A DNA stretch of 64,000 nucleotides from Pseudodesulfovibrio nedwellii. Its GTDB lineage: Bacteria > Desulfobacterota > Desulfovibrionia > Desulfovibrionales > Desulfovibrionaceae. The stretch spans positions 2,413,501 through 2,477,500 of the forward strand of contig NZ_AP026709.1 of NCBI RefSeq assembly GCF_027923765.1. The letters are read 5' to 3'. A model generated the notes under the pieces. It saw only the letters and a program-made list of their open reading frames with translations. It was not told the DNA's origin and did not search any database. Below are positions 53,199-64,000 of this stretch, in pieces. Numbering within the stretch: the first letter of the stretch is position 1; each line of letters opens with the position of its first letter. A program made the translations under genes and the position numbers.

Positions 53199-56100
53199 AT
53201 GCCACGCCGCCCTCGCCCCCATCTGTCACGCCTTGTGCTGATTGCAGCAATCCTCATGGCCTGTTCGATACTCTCCGCGCCAGCCTGGGCAGGGGGCAAA
53301 AAGCAGATCCTGCTCCTCAACTCCTATCATCACAATTTCAGCTGGAATGAAGAGATATTTCGAGGGCTGACCGACGTACTCAGACCCCGCGAGACCGGCA
53401 TTGTCCTGCATATGGAAAACATGGACACCAAGCGGGTGGAATTCAATAAACAATATGCACGGCAACTCCGAGACGTTTTCAAACACAAGTATCACGGCAT
53501 TAAGCTGGATCTGATCTTTGCAACGGACAACAACGCATTTGATTTTTTAAAACAATATCATTCGACCTTGTTTCCAAATATCCCGGTCGTCTTCTGCGGG
53601 GTCAATTCCTTCCGTCCAGAACTCATCGCCGGCCATCCCCTCTTTACCGGCGTGTCAGAATCAATAGACGCCAAAGATACCCTCTGGTGGGCTCTCAAAC
53701 TTCATCCGAACACCCAGTCCATCTATATAATCAACGACCACACTCCCTCCGGACAGGCCGTCACCCAATCAATTAAAAACCAACTCACAAATTTTTCACC
53801 CCATATTACAGTTCGTTATTCAGATAACCAGAACTTTTCCGGAATTCTCGCGGAGGTAGAAGCCCTGCCCCGTGACGGGCTCATTCTGCAAGGCCTTTAC
53901 AACAGAGACAAAGAAGGACAATTTTTCGATGTAACCGAAGCCACTGAGGCAATCTCCAAACGAACCAATGTCCCTCTCTACGGCCTGTTCGATTTCGATC
54001 TCGGACACGGTATCATAGGTGGCCTGCTTTCCAGCGGATACTTTCAGGGACAGACCATGGCCCAAATGGGGCTGCACGTTTTGGCAGGACGCAAACCCAG
54101 CGATATCCCGATTATCCATGACGATACATTCAACCCCATGTTCGATTATGAACAAATGAAACGCTTCGGCATTGACCTCGAGGAACTGCCCGACGGAAGC
54201 GATGTCATCAACCGTCCGTCATCCTTTTATTCAGCGCACGCCGGATTCATCTGGCTGGGCGCCGGGTTTGCCGTATTGCAAAGTTTCATTATCCTCATGC
54301 TTATCGTCAATATTACCAGACGCCGTCAGGCAGAAAAAGACCTGCGAAGCGCACACCGCACACTTGAAGAACGGGTTCGGACACGAACCAGCAACATGAA
54401 GGACTCGGAAAAGGCACTGCGTACAGTTTTTGATTCTGCTCAAGATGCCATTTTCATTCACGATAAAAATGGATGTATTCTGGAGACGAACCAACGCATG
54501 CTCGACATGTACGGGTTCAAGAATGAACACCCGGACGATGTTTCCATAGCCAAAGATCTTTCCAGCCGGAAAGATCCAGTCTATCGCCTGTCCGCTATCT
54601 GGCATGACACTCTCAACGGCAAACCGCAAAATTTTGAATGGCGGGCCAAACGGGTTAACGACGACCACGAATTCGATGTGGAAGTATACCTCAATCACAT
54701 CGTATTTCGCGGACAGGATGCCATCCTGGCAAACGTCAGGGACATTTCGATACGAAAGGAATCCGAAAACAGCATCCGTCAATCCCTGTTCAAATTCGAA
54801 GCGATTTTCGAAAACTCGCTTATGGGCATTGCCATGTCCAATGGCCCCAAACTTGCCACCATCAACCGGCGAGGCGCAGAAATATTCGGACACACTCAAG
54901 AAACAATGCTCACGATGGATCATTCTTCTCTGTTTGAAAAAGAGGAAATGAAAGAGCAATTCATACAGCAAGCACGGGAAGCCCTCAAAACCAGCGGGGT
55001 CTTCAATACCGAACGCGCATTCATGAACAAAACCGGGACTCCTGTCTGGTGCCGCATGTATGCCAAGGCTGTTGACCCGGAGAATCTGAACAAGGGTGTT
55101 ATCTGGGCCTGGGATGACATTACCCAGACTCGAAATGCTCAGGAAGACCTGATGCGTGCCAGAGAAGATGCCGAAGCCGCAAACAGGGCAAAATCAGAAT
55201 TTCTTGCTGCCATGAGTCACGAGATCAGAACCCCCATGAACGCTATTGTGGGTATGACCGACATCACCCTCCAAACCGATCTGAACGAGGAACAACGCGA
55301 TTACCTCAAAACGGTGCAAGACTCGGCACAACATCTTCTTTCCATCATCAACGATATCTTGGACCTGTCAAAAATCGAAGCCCAAAAACTGGAACTCGAT
55401 CATGTGGATTTCGACCTCATTTTCCACGTCCAAACCACTATCAAAGGTCTGGAAATGCAGGCCAGACAAAAAGGACTGGATCTGATCCTTCACGTGGATG
55501 ACGCTGTCCGCCACTGCGTCAAAGGCGATCCTCTGTCACTGCGCCAAGTCTTGGTCAATCTGGTCGGCAACGCCATCAAATTCACCCATAGAGGCTCCGT
55601 CACGATCCGAGTGCTCCAGACAAAATCCCCAACACAGCCAGACTCTCCACAGACAGTGGGCATCGCATTTGAAGTAGAAGACACAGGCATCGGCATTCCA
55701 CCGGAATTCATGGATACGGTTTTCCAAAGCTTTTCCCAGACCACTCGGGCCTTTGGCGGCACAGGCCTCGGACTGGCCATCTGCAATCAACTCATCACTC
55801 TCATGGGCGGTGAGATTCACGTAGAATCAACGGTGGGTCAGGGAAGTATCTTCTCCTTCACGGTCTGGTTCGAACCGGGGGTATCCTGTCCTACACCGGT
55901 CGATACCAAGCGCACATTGCCAGAGGCTCCATCCCGTCCCATCAGAGTGCTGATCGCAGAAGACAATGACGTCAACGTCATGGTCACCACGCTTAAACTG
56001 GAAGATCTGGGATACTCCTATGCCGTTGCCGGAACCGGCTTGGAGGTCCTCGACCGCCTTAAACGAGAGTCTTTCGATCTTATCCTCATGGACATCGAAA

Positions 56101-56714
56101 TGCCTGTGCTCGACGGCATCTCCACAACCAAAACCATCCGTGCAGCCATTCCCGGCGGCCCGATACCTGACCCGGCCATTCCTATCATCGGTGTCACAGC
56201 CCATGCCCTCAAGGAATTCAGAGATAAAAGTCTGGATGCCGGTATGGACGACTATGTTTCCAAGCCAGTGGATTTCCATGAACTGGCCGTCATTATCAAC
56301 CGACTGATAGGCACCTCTGTCACGGTCCCATTACAAAAGGAGACGGACTCAGAGGTAACTCCGCCTCATACCAGACCGGAATCGGCAAACAAGACATGGA
56401 CCCCGGATGCTGCAATGGAATATCTAGGGGTGGACACTGCAACTTTCACGGACTTTCTGTCTGCCGCACGGGTCGAGCTGATCACCAGAACCGAAGAACT
56501 CAAACAGGTTCTTGATGGACAAAATCCAAACAACGCACACACCGTGGTGCACACCATCAAATCCATTTGCACCTCTATCGGTGCCAGTAAGGCAACCAAT
56601 GCCGCCGCCCAATTGGAAAGAGCGTGTCGGGATCAGAAAAAAATAACTGAGCATCTGGACGTATTTTTGAAAGAAATTGCCCATCTCATAAAAATTATGG
56701 ACGATCACACATAG
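53199..56714 (+). CDS. hybrid sensor histidine kinase with periplasmic substrate-binding domain
   Basis: A 1171-residue membrane sensor. The order is: signal anchor (about 8-32), a periplasmic ABC-substrate-binding-like domain (about 35-335, [11 protein letters not shown] start), a membrane helix (about 346-370), PAS (about 400-520), PAS (about 530-650), HisKA with [14 protein letters not shown] (near 671), HATPase, a receiver with AEDNDVN and MDIEMP (about 916-1040) and an HPt domain with HTIKS (near 1110). It should relay phosphate internally and to an unknown regulator. The ligand is unknown. Confidence 0.93.
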   Translation: MPRRPRPHLSRLVLIAAILMACSILSAPAWAGGKKQILLLNSYHHNFSWNEEIFRGLTDVLRPRETGIVLHMENMDTKRVEFNKQYARQLRDVFKHKYHGIKLDLIFATDNNAFDFLKQYHSTLFPNIPVVFCGVNSFRPELIAGHPLFTGVSESIDAKDTLWWALKLHPNTQSIYIINDHTPSGQAVTQSIKNQLTNFSPHITVRYSDNQNFSGILAEVEALPRDGLILQGLYNRDKEGQFFDVTEATEAISKRTNVPLYGLFDFDLGHGIIGGLLSSGYFQGQTMAQMGLHVLAGRKPSDIPIIHDDTFNPMFDYEQMKRFGIDLEELPDGSDVINRPSSFYSAHAGFIWLGAGFAVLQSFIILMLIVNITRRRQAEKDLRSAHRTLEERVRTRTSNMKDSEKALRTVFDSAQDAIFIHDKNGCILETNQRMLDMYGFKNEHPDDVSIAKDLSSRKDPVYRLSAIWHDTLNGKPQNFEWRAKRVNDDHEFDVEVYLNHIVFRGQDAILANVRDISIRKESENSIRQSLFKFEAIFENSLMGIAMSNGPKLATINRRGAEIFGHTQETMLTMDHSSLFEKEEMKEQFIQQAREALKTSGVFNTERAFMNKTGTPVWCRMYAKAVDPENLNKGVIWAWDDITQTRNAQEDLMRAREDAEAANRAKSEFLAAMSHEIRTPMNAIVGMTDITLQTDLNEEQRDYLKTVQDSAQHLLSIINDILDLSKIEAQKLELDHVDFDLIFHVQTTIKGLEMQARQKGLDLILHVDDAVRHCVKGDPLSLRQVLVNLVGNAIKFTHRGSVTIRVLQTKSPTQPDSPQTVGIAFEVEDTGIGIPPEFMDTVFQSFSQTTRAFGGTGLGLAICNQLITLMGGEIHVESTVGQGSIFSFTVWFEPGVSCPTPVDTKRTLPEAPSRPIRVLIAEDNDVNVMVTTLKLEDLGYSYAVAGTGLEVLDRLKRESFDLILMDIEMPVLDGISTTKTIRAAIPGGPIPDPAIPIIGVTAHALKEFRDKSLDAGMDDYVSKPVDFHELAVIINRLIGTSVTVPLQKETDSEVTPPHTRPESANKTWTPDAAMEYLGVDTATFTDFLSAARVELITRTEELKQVLDGQNPNNAHTVVHTIKSICTSIGASKATNAAAQLERACRDQKKITEHLDVFLKEIAHLIKIMDDHT

Positions 56715-56824
56715 TGTGGCATATGCTTTTAAATAGTATACTTTTTATTCCCATGATCAAATAAAGAAAGAACAATTGAATGACATCAGCGCCTGATTAA
56801 AATTCTTCCCAAGGGAGAAATTTC

Positions 56825-57994
56825 ATGGTCGAAAACATTTTTTCCGAATTAAGAAAATTCGTTGCTCCCGAATTCATTTTCGGGGCCGGAGCAGCCTCTC
56901 TGGCTGGGCAATACGCAGCCAACCTTTCCATCAAGAAACCTCTCGTTGTCACCGGACCACATCTCGACGCTCTTGGCATTTCCGGTCAGATAATCGACTC
57001 TCTCACAAAAGAAGGCGTCTCCAGCGTCCTGTTTTCAGGTGTCACCCCCAATCCCAGGGACGGAGAAGTCATGGCCGGGGCCGAAATATTCCTGATGAAC
57101 GGATGCGATGCCATCGTGGCCGTAGGAGGGGGGTCGCCCATGGACTGTGCCAAAGCCATCGGCATTGTCTGTACCAATGACCGCCACGTTCTTGACTTTG
57201 AAGGCGTGGACAACGTGGAACGGCCCGGGCCTCCGCTTATCTGCATACCTACAACTGCCGGAACTGCGGCTGACATATCTCAATTCTGCATCATAAATGC
57301 CATTGAACGAAAAGTGAAGATAGCCATTGTTTCCAAAACAATGGTGCCTGATGTTGCGCTCATCGATCCGTTGTTGACCATAACCATGGATGAAAAACTG
57401 ACCGCTTACACCGGACTGGATGCTCTGACACATGCCACCGAAGCCTATGCCTCAAATGCCGCCTCGGCCATCACCGATCTTAACGCTCTAGAAGCGGTCC
57501 GACTGATTAACACCCATCTCTTGACAGCCGTCAGAGAGCCAGACAATCTGGAAGCGCGAACAGGAATGATGCTTGCTTCGACTTATGCAGGTCTGGCCTT
57601 TTCAAATGCGATACTGGGCGCGGTTCACGCCATGGCTCACAGCCTCGGAGGCTTACTGGATCTCCCTCACGGCTTGTGTAACGCAATTTTGCTGGATCAT
57701 GTGATAGAATACAATTTCGATGCAGCGTCACAAAAATATCTGAAACTCGGAGAGGCTCTGGGAACTCAAAACCCAACGAACGCCACACATGACGATATAA
57801 AAAGAAACACACTGGAAGCATTCAGAAGCCTCAAACAGGCCGTCGGTGTATCCGATAACCTGTGTGAACTGGGGATGTCGATTGAAGACCTACCGCTTCT
57901 GGCAGAGAATGCCCTTGCTGATGCCTGCATGCTAACCAACCCGAAACAACCCTCTGCCAATGAAATCATGGAAATCCTCAAAAAAGCCTGCTGA
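56825..57994 (+). CDS. iron-containing alcohol dehydrogenase
   Basis: A 389-residue group III dehydrogenase using NAD(P) and Fe2+. The coenzyme motif GGGSPMDCAK and the metal-ligand region with GLDALTHATEAY and AVHAMAHSLGG...PHG are intact. Sulfate reducers use such enzymes to oxidise ethanol or other alcohols; here the precise substrate is not given by sequence. AAGGGAG precedes the start. Its last 35 bp overlap the next gene. Confidence 0.94.
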   Translation: MVENIFSELRKFVAPEFIFGAGAASLAGQYAANLSIKKPLVVTGPHLDALGISGQIIDSLTKEGVSSVLFSGVTPNPRDGEVMAGAEIFLMNGCDAIVAVGGGSPMDCAKAIGIVCTNDRHVLDFEGVDNVERPGPPLICIPTTAGTAADISQFCIINAIERKVKIAIVSKTMVPDVALIDPLLTITMDEKLTAYTGLDALTHATEAYASNAASAITDLNALEAVRLINTHLLTAVREPDNLEARTGMMLASTYAGLAFSNAILGAVHAMAHSLGGLLDLPHGLCNAILLDHVIEYNFDAASQKYLKLGEALGTQNPTNATHDDIKRNTLEAFRSLKQAVGVSDNLCELGMSIEDLPLLAENALADACMLTNPKQPSANEIMEILKKAC

Positions 57995-59267
57995 CAAAAG
58001 ACCTGACCCGGCTAATGAGCGTGAAAAACTTATAGGGCTTGGCAAACGGTCCATCAGCAAAAGCTATTACCCGGAACTCAAGACCCGACTTGAGGAGTTG
58101 GAACAATTTCGCGCCCTGCTCGACAGAGTCAACGACGCTATTTTCGTTGTGGACGCGGATACCGGTGTCACACTCGATATTTCAGGTTCGACCACCACCA
58201 TGTTGGGCTGCGAAGCGGATATACTCGTAGGCAACAGTTTCAAGACCATCTTGCCGGAGCATATTCAACGGCACGCTAACAACCTTTTCCACAACAAAAC
58301 CCAAAAGATCTCTCTGGAAACACAATTCAACCACCCAGACTGCCCGGACACTCCGTCAGTACCTGTTGAATTGACCCTTCAACTCGTCGAACTCCAAGGC
58401 AAACGGCGGGCCATCATCATGGCCAGAGACATCAGCGAACGCAAATTTAATGAAGAAAAACTCAGAGAGAGCCATGCTCAACTGGAAATACGAATCCAAG
58501 AGCGGACACGCGAGTTGAACCGGGCCAATCAGGCAAAATCAGAATTTCTGGCCATTGTCTCCCACGAATTACGAACACCGCTGACTTCAATTCTCGGATT
58601 CGCCAATATCATCCGCAAAAAATTGGTAAAGACAGTTTTCCCATCTGTAACCCCCGATGCCCCCGCCTCTGTCCACAAGGAAATCAAACGAGTAAAAAGG
58701 AATATTGACATCATAACCTCTGAGGGGAACCGGCTGACAGCCCTCATCAATGATGTCCTCGATCTGTCCAAGCTGGAAGCAAACAAGGTGGAGTTCAACT
58801 TCGCCCCCGTCAATCCGCAAGAGTTCATCCATCGATCCGTAGAAGCCACGGCAGGATTATTCAAAGACACCAATCTGGTTCTCCTTCTTGAACTGGAGCC
58901 GGATCTTCCCTTAATCAACGGAGACCTCAACCGATTGATTCAGGTAATGGTCAATCTCATCTCCAATGGAGTAAAATTCACCCCCGAGGGTAGCCTCACC
59001 TGCCGCGCACGACATTGTGACGACACTATACGCATCAGTGTCGCCGACACAGGCATAGGCATGCCTCAGTCCACGCTGGACACCATTTTCGACAAATTCA
59101 CCCAAGGACACGACGGACTGACCGAAAGACCCAGAGGGACAGGACTTGGCCTGTCCATATGTCGACATATCATTAACGATCACGGAGGACACATCTGGGT
59201 TGAAAGCAGCTCGGACAAAGGGAGTAAATTCATTTTTACCCTGCCCGTTTTCGATACGAAGCAATAA
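57960..59267 (+). CDS. PAS sensor histidine kinase
   Basis: A 435-residue soluble kinase. One PAS domain (about 45-165) precedes a HisKA domain with VSHELRTPLTSILGF (near residue 200) and a HATPase domain with NLISNGVKF and RGTGLGLSI. No membrane helix or receiver is present. The gene overlaps the alcohol dehydrogenase by 35 bp; this suggests translational coupling and a link in function, for instance sensing redox state or aldehyde stress. A later start is possible. Confidence 0.9.
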   Translation: MKSWKSSKKPADKRPDPANEREKLIGLGKRSISKSYYPELKTRLEELEQFRALLDRVNDAIFVVDADTGVTLDISGSTTTMLGCEADILVGNSFKTILPEHIQRHANNLFHNKTQKISLETQFNHPDCPDTPSVPVELTLQLVELQGKRRAIIMARDISERKFNEEKLRESHAQLEIRIQERTRELNRANQAKSEFLAIVSHELRTPLTSILGFANIIRKKLVKTVFPSVTPDAPASVHKEIKRVKRNIDIITSEGNRLTALINDVLDLSKLEANKVEFNFAPVNPQEFIHRSVEATAGLFKDTNLVLLLELEPDLPLINGDLNRLIQVMVNLISNGVKFTPEGSLTCRARHCDDTIRISVADTGIGMPQSTLDTIFDKFTQGHDGLTERPRGTGLGLSICRHIINDHGGHIWVESSSDKGSKFIFTLPVFDTKQ

Positions 59268-59269
59268 AA

Positions 59270-59292
59270 AAGGCCCGGACATGCCGGGCCTT
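59270..59292. terminator. bidirectional terminator
   Basis: A 9-bp stem (AAGGCCCGG and its complement) with a 5-nt loop. The A-run on the left gives a T-run for the minus-strand solute-binding gene; it also lies right after the PAS kinase stop codon. Confidence 0.85.
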
Positions 59293-59311
59293 CGTCGATC
59301 AATTCATCAAT

Positions 59312-60082
59312 CTAAAATCGGAAGAGATACCGTTTGGCGATTTTATTGTAGGTTCCATCTTCGCGTATTTGAGTCATAACATGCTCGAACTTACGTATGA
59401 GCATATCTTTTCCCTCGATGTCAGTTGCTCGGGAAAGAACGGCATAGGAAGGCTTATCGTCAATAATTTTCTTGGGAAGATACACAATGGAGCTCGTCAT
59501 CCCCATGGGCTTCAAGGTATAATAAGTCACATCCATATTTCCTACAAACCCGTCAATTTCACCTTCCAAAAGTCCTCTCACCGCATCGGAAATATCCGTG
59601 TATTCCTTGGTGTCCATAATACCGCCCGACCGGGCCGCATTAAACTCATCCCCCAGAGAAACACCTGCGACCTTGCCTATAATCTTGCCACGCAGGTCCT
59701 CATATGTACGGAAGGAGAACTTACTGCCGACCTTGGTAAAGATCACGTAATCGCTCACATGAATCGGCACGGCATCCATAAACATGGCATACTGTTCGCG
59801 GTCTGGAGTCTTAAAAAAAGAAGTAGCTCCGTCGCACTCGCCACTTTTCACCATTGAAACAAGCGTTTCCCACGATTTAAACTCTATCTTGAGATTGACA
59901 CCCGCCCGTCGAGCCACCTCGGTCAGAACATCAACATCGATACCGGCAGGTTCCCCTTCGACCAGCATCGAATAGGGAGCAAAATCTTTATCGGCTACAA
60001 ACAACAGTGCATCCGCAGCCCGAGCCGGAGCAGCGAACATGACCAGGGTGCAAAAGACGGAAAGAAAAATGAGTTTCATCAA
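59312..60082 (-). CDS. periplasmic amino-acid-type solute-binding protein (SBP_bac_3)
   Basis: A 256-residue exported protein with a signal peptide (residues 1-22, ending ARA). The mature part matches family 3 binding proteins: PAGIDVDVLTEVARR near 45 and the two-lobed pattern with GKIIGKVAGVSLG near 133. No permease or ATPase genes lie nearby, so it may be an orphan or a partner of a sensor; two large sensor kinases flank it. Confidence 0.88.
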   Translation of the reverse strand: MMKLIFLSVFCTLVMFAAPARAADALLFVADKDFAPYSMLVEGEPAGIDVDVLTEVARRAGVNLKIEFKSWETLVSMVKSGECDGATSFFKTPDREQYAMFMDAVPIHVSDYVIFTKVGSKFSFRTYEDLRGKIIGKVAGVSLGDEFNAARSGGIMDTKEYTDISDAVRGLLEGEIDGFVGNMDVTYYTLKPMGMTSSIVYLPKKIIDDKPSYAVLSRATDIEGKDMLIRKFEHVMTQIREDGTYNKIAKRYLFRF

Positions 60083-60212
60083 ATATCTCCTGATAATTTT
60101 GGATCATGTAACTGTAACGTGTTCCCGGCTCCGGCACAAGGCGCCATGGACAGAGTAACAAAAGGCATGGTAATCAATCATCCCTTTTCAGATTCAGCCA
60201 AAGGACCTCCGC

Positions 60213-63200
60213 GTGAGTTTACCAAGCATATTGATTATTGCCGCAGCCCCTAACTTCAAATCCATGGCGGCTAAGCATTTTCGTGCATCCGGTTATACTC
60301 TCATTGAGGCGGCGGACCTATTCTCCGGCATGGCCCTATTCCATTCGGAACAACCCGATGTCATTCTGCTTGATCCAGATCTCCCGGATACTCAGGATCT
60401 TGACGCACTGGTCCAACTGACTCGCTACCCTAAAAGCGTCCCAATCATCATCTTGTCCTCAAGTGGCAAAACACAGGATGTAGTCAAAGCACTCAAAAAT
60501 GGGGCATGGGAATATGTGATCAAAGATGACACCGCTCTGGACGAATTGGACCGCATCCTGAACGATCTTCCACTCCAGCCAGAAACAACGCCTTACACCC
60601 ACGAAACTTTTCTTTCCGATTGGCAACAGCCATCCTTGCAGGCCGTCATTGATGCCATCCCCAGCCAAATTTTCTACAAAGATCTTGATGGCAAATACAT
60701 TGGCTGCAACCAAGCCTTTATCGACTATATAGGGCAGCCCAGGGAATCCATTATTGGCAAACGTATTGAAGAAATCAGACCAAAAGAAGAATCGTCCGTT
60801 TTTATTGACAAAGACAAACAACTCTTCGCGCACGGGGGATGCCAGGAATACGAAATGTCCTTCCCTCTCAACGGGGAAAAATGTCATATTCTCATTCGAA
60901 AAACCCTGCTCTTCGGCCCGAACAAAAATATCAGTGGTATTGTCGGTATGGCCACGGACATCACTCGACTCGTAGAAGCAAAAAAAGCCAAGAAAAAAAG
61001 TGATCAACGGTATCGACAAGTTTTCGAAGCCACTGGTTCTGCCACAATTATCGTCGATGAAGATACAATTATCTCCAAAGCCAATAAACAATTTGCCGAA
61101 CTGTACGGACGAGAGCTGAAAGACATCGAAGGGGTTATGTCCCTGACAGAATTTGTCGCGCCGGAAGATCGGGCCCGCGTCTTGAAACACCACAACAATC
61201 GCCGAAAATCAAACAATAACGCCCCCGCGTCCTACGAACTTCACTTCATCAAGTCCTCCGGTGAAGTCCGCCACATACATATACAGGTAACCATGCTGGA
61301 CGATGGTCCTCAGTCCATCGCATCCATAATTGACATCACCGAACTCAAACAATCGGAAAACATGCTCAGAATGGCACTGGGCGAAATGCAGGTTATCCAG
61401 CAGAACTCACTTGTAGGCATGGGAATGTTCCGCAACGGCACAATCCAACGCATCAACGAACGCGCGGAAGAAATTTTTGGAGTTCAAAGGAATGACCTCC
61501 TTCATACTGACGGATCACATCTGTTCAAATCACACAGGCAGTATCAAAGTTTCCGCAGGCGGATTCAGGCCGCCCTGCTTGCCGAAGGTGAATACCTTGC
61601 GGAACACCAGTTCATCCGCTCGGATGGCATCATGTTACGCATCACCCTGTTCATTCGGGCTGTAGACAAAGACAACCTCGATCAGGGTATCAGCTGGACC
61701 GTCGTGGACATCACCAAACGTCGATACACGGAAGCGGTCACACATCTTCTCTACCGCATATCCAACACGGTCAGCACCACCTCTGATCTCGATGAACTCT
61801 ATCGACGTATTCATGCCATCCTCAATGAGCACATAGCCGCGAAAAACTTTTTTATAGGCCTGCTGGATTCAAGTCGATGTCACCTAAAATTCACATATTT
61901 CAAAGATGAAAAAGATGACTTCATGGGCAAAGTTTTCGACATCAGCGACACCAATATCACCAGCCTGAGCGTGGAAGTCATTAAAACCGGTAAGCCCTTG
62001 TTGGTCAGCAAAAAAGGGCCATCAGGCAGGAATACGGCCAAACGCGATGCAATATATATGGACCGCAAGGATTTTCTGCGTATGAAAGCTGTTGACGAAA
62101 AAAAAATGATAGGCAGTTCTGCGCAGGCCTGGCTTGGCGCACCCCTGAAAATCAAAGGGGAAGTCGTCGGCGTCATGGCTGTTCAGTCATACACAAACCC
62201 CCACCAATTTTCCGGATGGGACGTGGATATGCTGACCTCGGTGTCCGAACAAATAGCTTTGGCCATTGAACGAAAAGAATTCGAGCAGGATCTCAGGCTG
62301 GCAAAAGAACAGGCTGAAGCCGCCAACCAGTCCAAAAGCGAATTTTTGGCAAACATGAGCCACGAAATACGAACGCCCTTAAATGGGGTGTTGGGTATGC
62401 TGCAACTAGCCCAACGAACCGACATGACCATAGAACAAGCAGATTATGTAGACACGGCCATCTCGTCAGGAAGAAGTCTGCTCTCGATCATCAACGACAT
62501 TCTCGACTTCTCCAAAATCGAAGCCGGCAAAATGGAAGTACTAACGGAACCCTTCTCTGTTGAAGGCCTGGTTCAGGACGTGTTGTCTCCATTCATACCT
62601 CAAGCTTCAAGCAAGGGGTTGAACCTGACGGCTCATATCGATCAGGATGTCCCTCCCATGGTCATTGGCGGAAAAAGTCGTCTGAAGCAAATTCTTTTCA
62701 ATCTGATCGGAAACGGCATCAAATTCACGACCGAAGGAAAAGTCGAGGTACGCGTTAAAAGTCTCAGTCGAGATGAAAAAGCTGGGACAACAAGCCTCCT
62801 CTTTTCGGTCGAGGATACCGGCATCGGCATCCCAAATCACATGCTCGATACTATATTTGAACCATTCACCCAAGTTGATGGTTCATTCGTCCGTCGACAT
62901 CAGGGAACCGGGCTAGGGCTCGGCATCGTCAAACGGCTGGTTTCCCTTCTGGGAGGTCAGTTGACTGTGGACAGCACACACGGGAGGGGGACCTCTATTC
63001 ATCTGATACTCAACTTCCTGATCGAACCGGGCGACCTCATGCCCGACCAAACGCTTCGACCGGCAGCGAAATCCCTAAAGGACGGCCTCACGTTGCTTGT
63101 CGTGGAAGACAACCGAATCAACAGGCTTATGGCAACACGAATGTTCGGCAAGATGGGCCACATGTCGGAAACAGCATGCAACGGTCAAGAAGCCATCGAC

Positions 63201-63461
63201 AGGCTGAAAGAACGAAGCTTTGACGCCGTGTTCATGGATATCCAAATGCCCGATATGGACGGTGTTCAGGCAACCGAGATCATACGCAACTCCAAACCGG
63301 GGTCTGCCCTGAACCCATATGTACCGATCATCGCGATGACAGCCCACGCCATGGTTGGTGACAGAGAAATGTTCCTCAGCAGCGGGATGACTGACTATAT
63401 TGCCAAACCCGTCAACCTGGACGAAGTCGAACAAGTTTTGAGTCGTCTCTTCCAAGCATGA
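60213..63461 (+). CDS. hybrid sensor histidine kinase with N-terminal receiver, PAS and GAF domains
   Basis: A 1082-residue soluble sensor starting with GTG after AAAGGACC. The order is: receiver-like domain (about 5-120), PAS (about 145-265), PAS (about 268-385), PAS (about 390-510), GAF (about 530-690), HisKA with [15 protein letters not shown] (near 715), HATPase (about 820-930) and a C-terminal receiver (about 960-1080) with VVEDNRIN and MDIQMPD. The N-terminal receiver lacks the acidic pair at its start (IIAAAPN instead of a DD motif), so it may not be phosphorylated. No membrane segment is seen. Confidence 0.93.
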   Translation: MSLPSILIIAAAPNFKSMAAKHFRASGYTLIEAADLFSGMALFHSEQPDVILLDPDLPDTQDLDALVQLTRYPKSVPIIILSSSGKTQDVVKALKNGAWEYVIKDDTALDELDRILNDLPLQPETTPYTHETFLSDWQQPSLQAVIDAIPSQIFYKDLDGKYIGCNQAFIDYIGQPRESIIGKRIEEIRPKEESSVFIDKDKQLFAHGGCQEYEMSFPLNGEKCHILIRKTLLFGPNKNISGIVGMATDITRLVEAKKAKKKSDQRYRQVFEATGSATIIVDEDTIISKANKQFAELYGRELKDIEGVMSLTEFVAPEDRARVLKHHNNRRKSNNNAPASYELHFIKSSGEVRHIHIQVTMLDDGPQSIASIIDITELKQSENMLRMALGEMQVIQQNSLVGMGMFRNGTIQRINERAEEIFGVQRNDLLHTDGSHLFKSHRQYQSFRRRIQAALLAEGEYLAEHQFIRSDGIMLRITLFIRAVDKDNLDQGISWTVVDITKRRYTEAVTHLLYRISNTVSTTSDLDELYRRIHAILNEHIAAKNFFIGLLDSSRCHLKFTYFKDEKDDFMGKVFDISDTNITSLSVEVIKTGKPLLVSKKGPSGRNTAKRDAIYMDRKDFLRMKAVDEKKMIGSSAQAWLGAPLKIKGEVVGVMAVQSYTNPHQFSGWDVDMLTSVSEQIALAIERKEFEQDLRLAKEQAEAANQSKSEFLANMSHEIRTPLNGVLGMLQLAQRTDMTIEQADYVDTAISSGRSLLSIINDILDFSKIEAGKMEVLTEPFSVEGLVQDVLSPFIPQASSKGLNLTAHIDQDVPPMVIGGKSRLKQILFNLIGNGIKFTTEGKVEVRVKSLSRDEKAGTTSLLFSVEDTGIGIPNHMLDTIFEPFTQVDGSFVRRHQGTGLGLGIVKRLVSLLGGQLTVDSTHGRGTSIHLILNFLIEPGDLMPDQTLRPAAKSLKDGLTLLVVEDNRINRLMATRMFGKMGHMSETACNGQEAIDRLKERSFDAVFMDIQMPDMDGVQATEIIRNSKPGSALNPYVPIIAMTAHAMVGDREMFLSSGMTDYIAKPVNLDEVEQVLSRLFQA

Positions 63462-63507
63462 TAACGCGCCAAACAAAAATTACGCTTCGCGTAAGTCCTA
63501 ACATCAT

Positions 63508-63528
63508 TCTATACGTCTATTGTATAGA
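63508..63528. promoter_or_regulatory. TCTATAC-N7-GTATAGA inverted repeat before the last gene
   Basis: A 7-bp palindrome about 55 bp before the start codon of the truncated gene. It could be an operator or part of a promoter. Confidence 0.3.
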
Positions 63529-63583
63529 CATTTTCTCGATTTTCCCTAGCATTTGATCAACTCTTATTATATGAAACGGGGAA

Positions 63584-64000
63584 ATGGGTACAAACATCAG
63601 TGCCGCTCGGCCGGTATCCTACTTTCCCGTCCCTCCAGTTATGATCTTTCCGGAGGTGCTAGGGGAATTCTCCGTCTACCTCTGGCAGGGTGGGGACTTT
63701 GTGCTTTACACTGCCTCAGGCCAAAAATTTACCACTCGTCATCGTCAGGTTCTGCACAAGAACGGCATCAAGGAAATTTACATCCAAGGTGCCGAAAAAC
63801 CACAGTACGAAAAATACATTGAGCGAAATCTGGGGAAAATCCTTCAGGATGAGAACCTGCCCATTGAGGCCCGCACCAAGATTTTTTATGAAGCCGCCAA
63901 TGTGGTCATGCAAAACGTCTTTGACCGCAAACTTCCAAGCGCTCTCCGGGCCAGACATTTTGATCGCATCGCAGATGTGGTTAAAAATTCCATAAAATTC
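63584..64000 (+). CDS. N-terminal part of a signalling protein, probably HD-GYP type (cut by window end)
   Basis: A frame open from the ATG at 63584 to the window edge, 139 residues. It has a DUF3391-like N-terminal pattern with YLWQGGDFVLYTASGQ and a helical stretch with QVLHKNGIKEIYI, as found before HD-GYP domains. No HD motif is reached yet. A later ATG at 63641 could also start it. The ribosome site is poor (GGGGA close to the ATG). Confidence 0.72.
   Translation, partial: MGTNISAARPVSYFPVPPVMIFPEVLGEFSVYLWQGGDFVLYTASGQKFTTRHRQVLHKNGIKEIYIQGAEKPQYEKYIERNLGKILQDENLPIEARTKIFYEAANVVMQNVFDRKLPSALRARHFDRIADVVKNSIKF

Noticed and set aside
54231-54971. 246-residue frame antisense to the first hybrid kinase
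   Set aside because: Opposes an intact multi-domain gene and has no family features.
1-64000. CRISPR arrays, tRNA or rRNA genes, insertion sequences or prophage
   Set aside because: No repeat-spacer pattern, RNA gene signature, transposase or phage gene was seen on either strand.

Overview
The window looks like chromosome from a sulfate-reducing deltaproteobacterium of the Desulfovibrio/Pseudodesulfovibrio type. Pointers are a close relative of the D. gigas molybdenum aldehyde oxidoreductase (Mop), a hybrid cluster protein, multihaem c-type cytochromes, an octahaem cytochrome of the tetrathionate reductase family, many HDOD/HD-GYP/PAS-kinase regulators and an intergenic hairpin repeat of a kind I associate with that group. 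The genus is an inference. Genes are tightly packed on both strands. I saw no rRNA, tRNA, insertion sequence, phage or CRISPR.

Layout. 1-2.3 kb: a truncated multihaem cytochrome divergent from a sigma54 enhancer-binding regulator, with a sigma54 promoter and paired upstream sites between them. 2.3-5 kb: TspO, DUF523/DUF1722 protein, methionine aminopeptidase. 5-8.6 kb: aspartate:alanine antiporter plus aspartate 4-decarboxylase, a decarboxylation cycle that can make proton-motive force. 8.7-13.6 kb: GAF-LuxR regulator, Mop aldehyde oxidoreductase, molybdopterin-binding protein. 13.6-19.1 kb (minus): formate/nitrite-family channel, an uncatalogued 43-residue membrane protein, a cytoplasmic molybdopterin oxidoreductase and its 4x[4Fe-4S] partner. 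Upstream of these sits an ECF sigma factor fused to an NrtA/NasS-like ligand-binding domain. 19.3-21.4 kb: chemoreceptor.

21.5-26 kb: an anaerobic respiratory cluster of a zinc-ribbon protein, a BASS-family carrier, an octahaem cytochrome and a cytochrome b, divergent from a Crp/Fnr regulator. A perfect FNR-type box lies 41.5 bp upstream of the predicted start. The octahaem cytochrome is interrupted by an in-frame UGA followed by a hairpin with the geometry of a bacterial SECIS, so I read it as one 573-residue selenoprotein with Sec124. 26-35.7 kb: fumarase, LysE-type exporter with a divergent MocR-type regulator (apparently leaderless), lipoprotein, ArgP/ArgO, a bacterial cereblon-like CULT protein, a beta-barrel candidate, HD and IMPACT proteins. 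35.8-45.9 kb: LemA/TPM membrane operon, HDOD protein, CheR, Buk/Ptb with an IlvH-like ACT protein, SLC13 transporter, universal stress protein. 46-52.5 kb: MurI, three signalling phosphodiesterase-type proteins, hybrid cluster protein behind an HcpR-like site. 52.7-64 kb: exported small protein, two giant hybrid kinases, Fe-alcohol dehydrogenase overlapping a PAS kinase, a solute-binding protein, and the start of another protein cut by the window edge.

The two items most likely to be new are the ligand-sensing sigma factor fusion with its FNT/molybdoenzyme operon (16.4-19.1 kb) and the selenocysteine octahaem cytochrome operon (21.6-25.4 kb).
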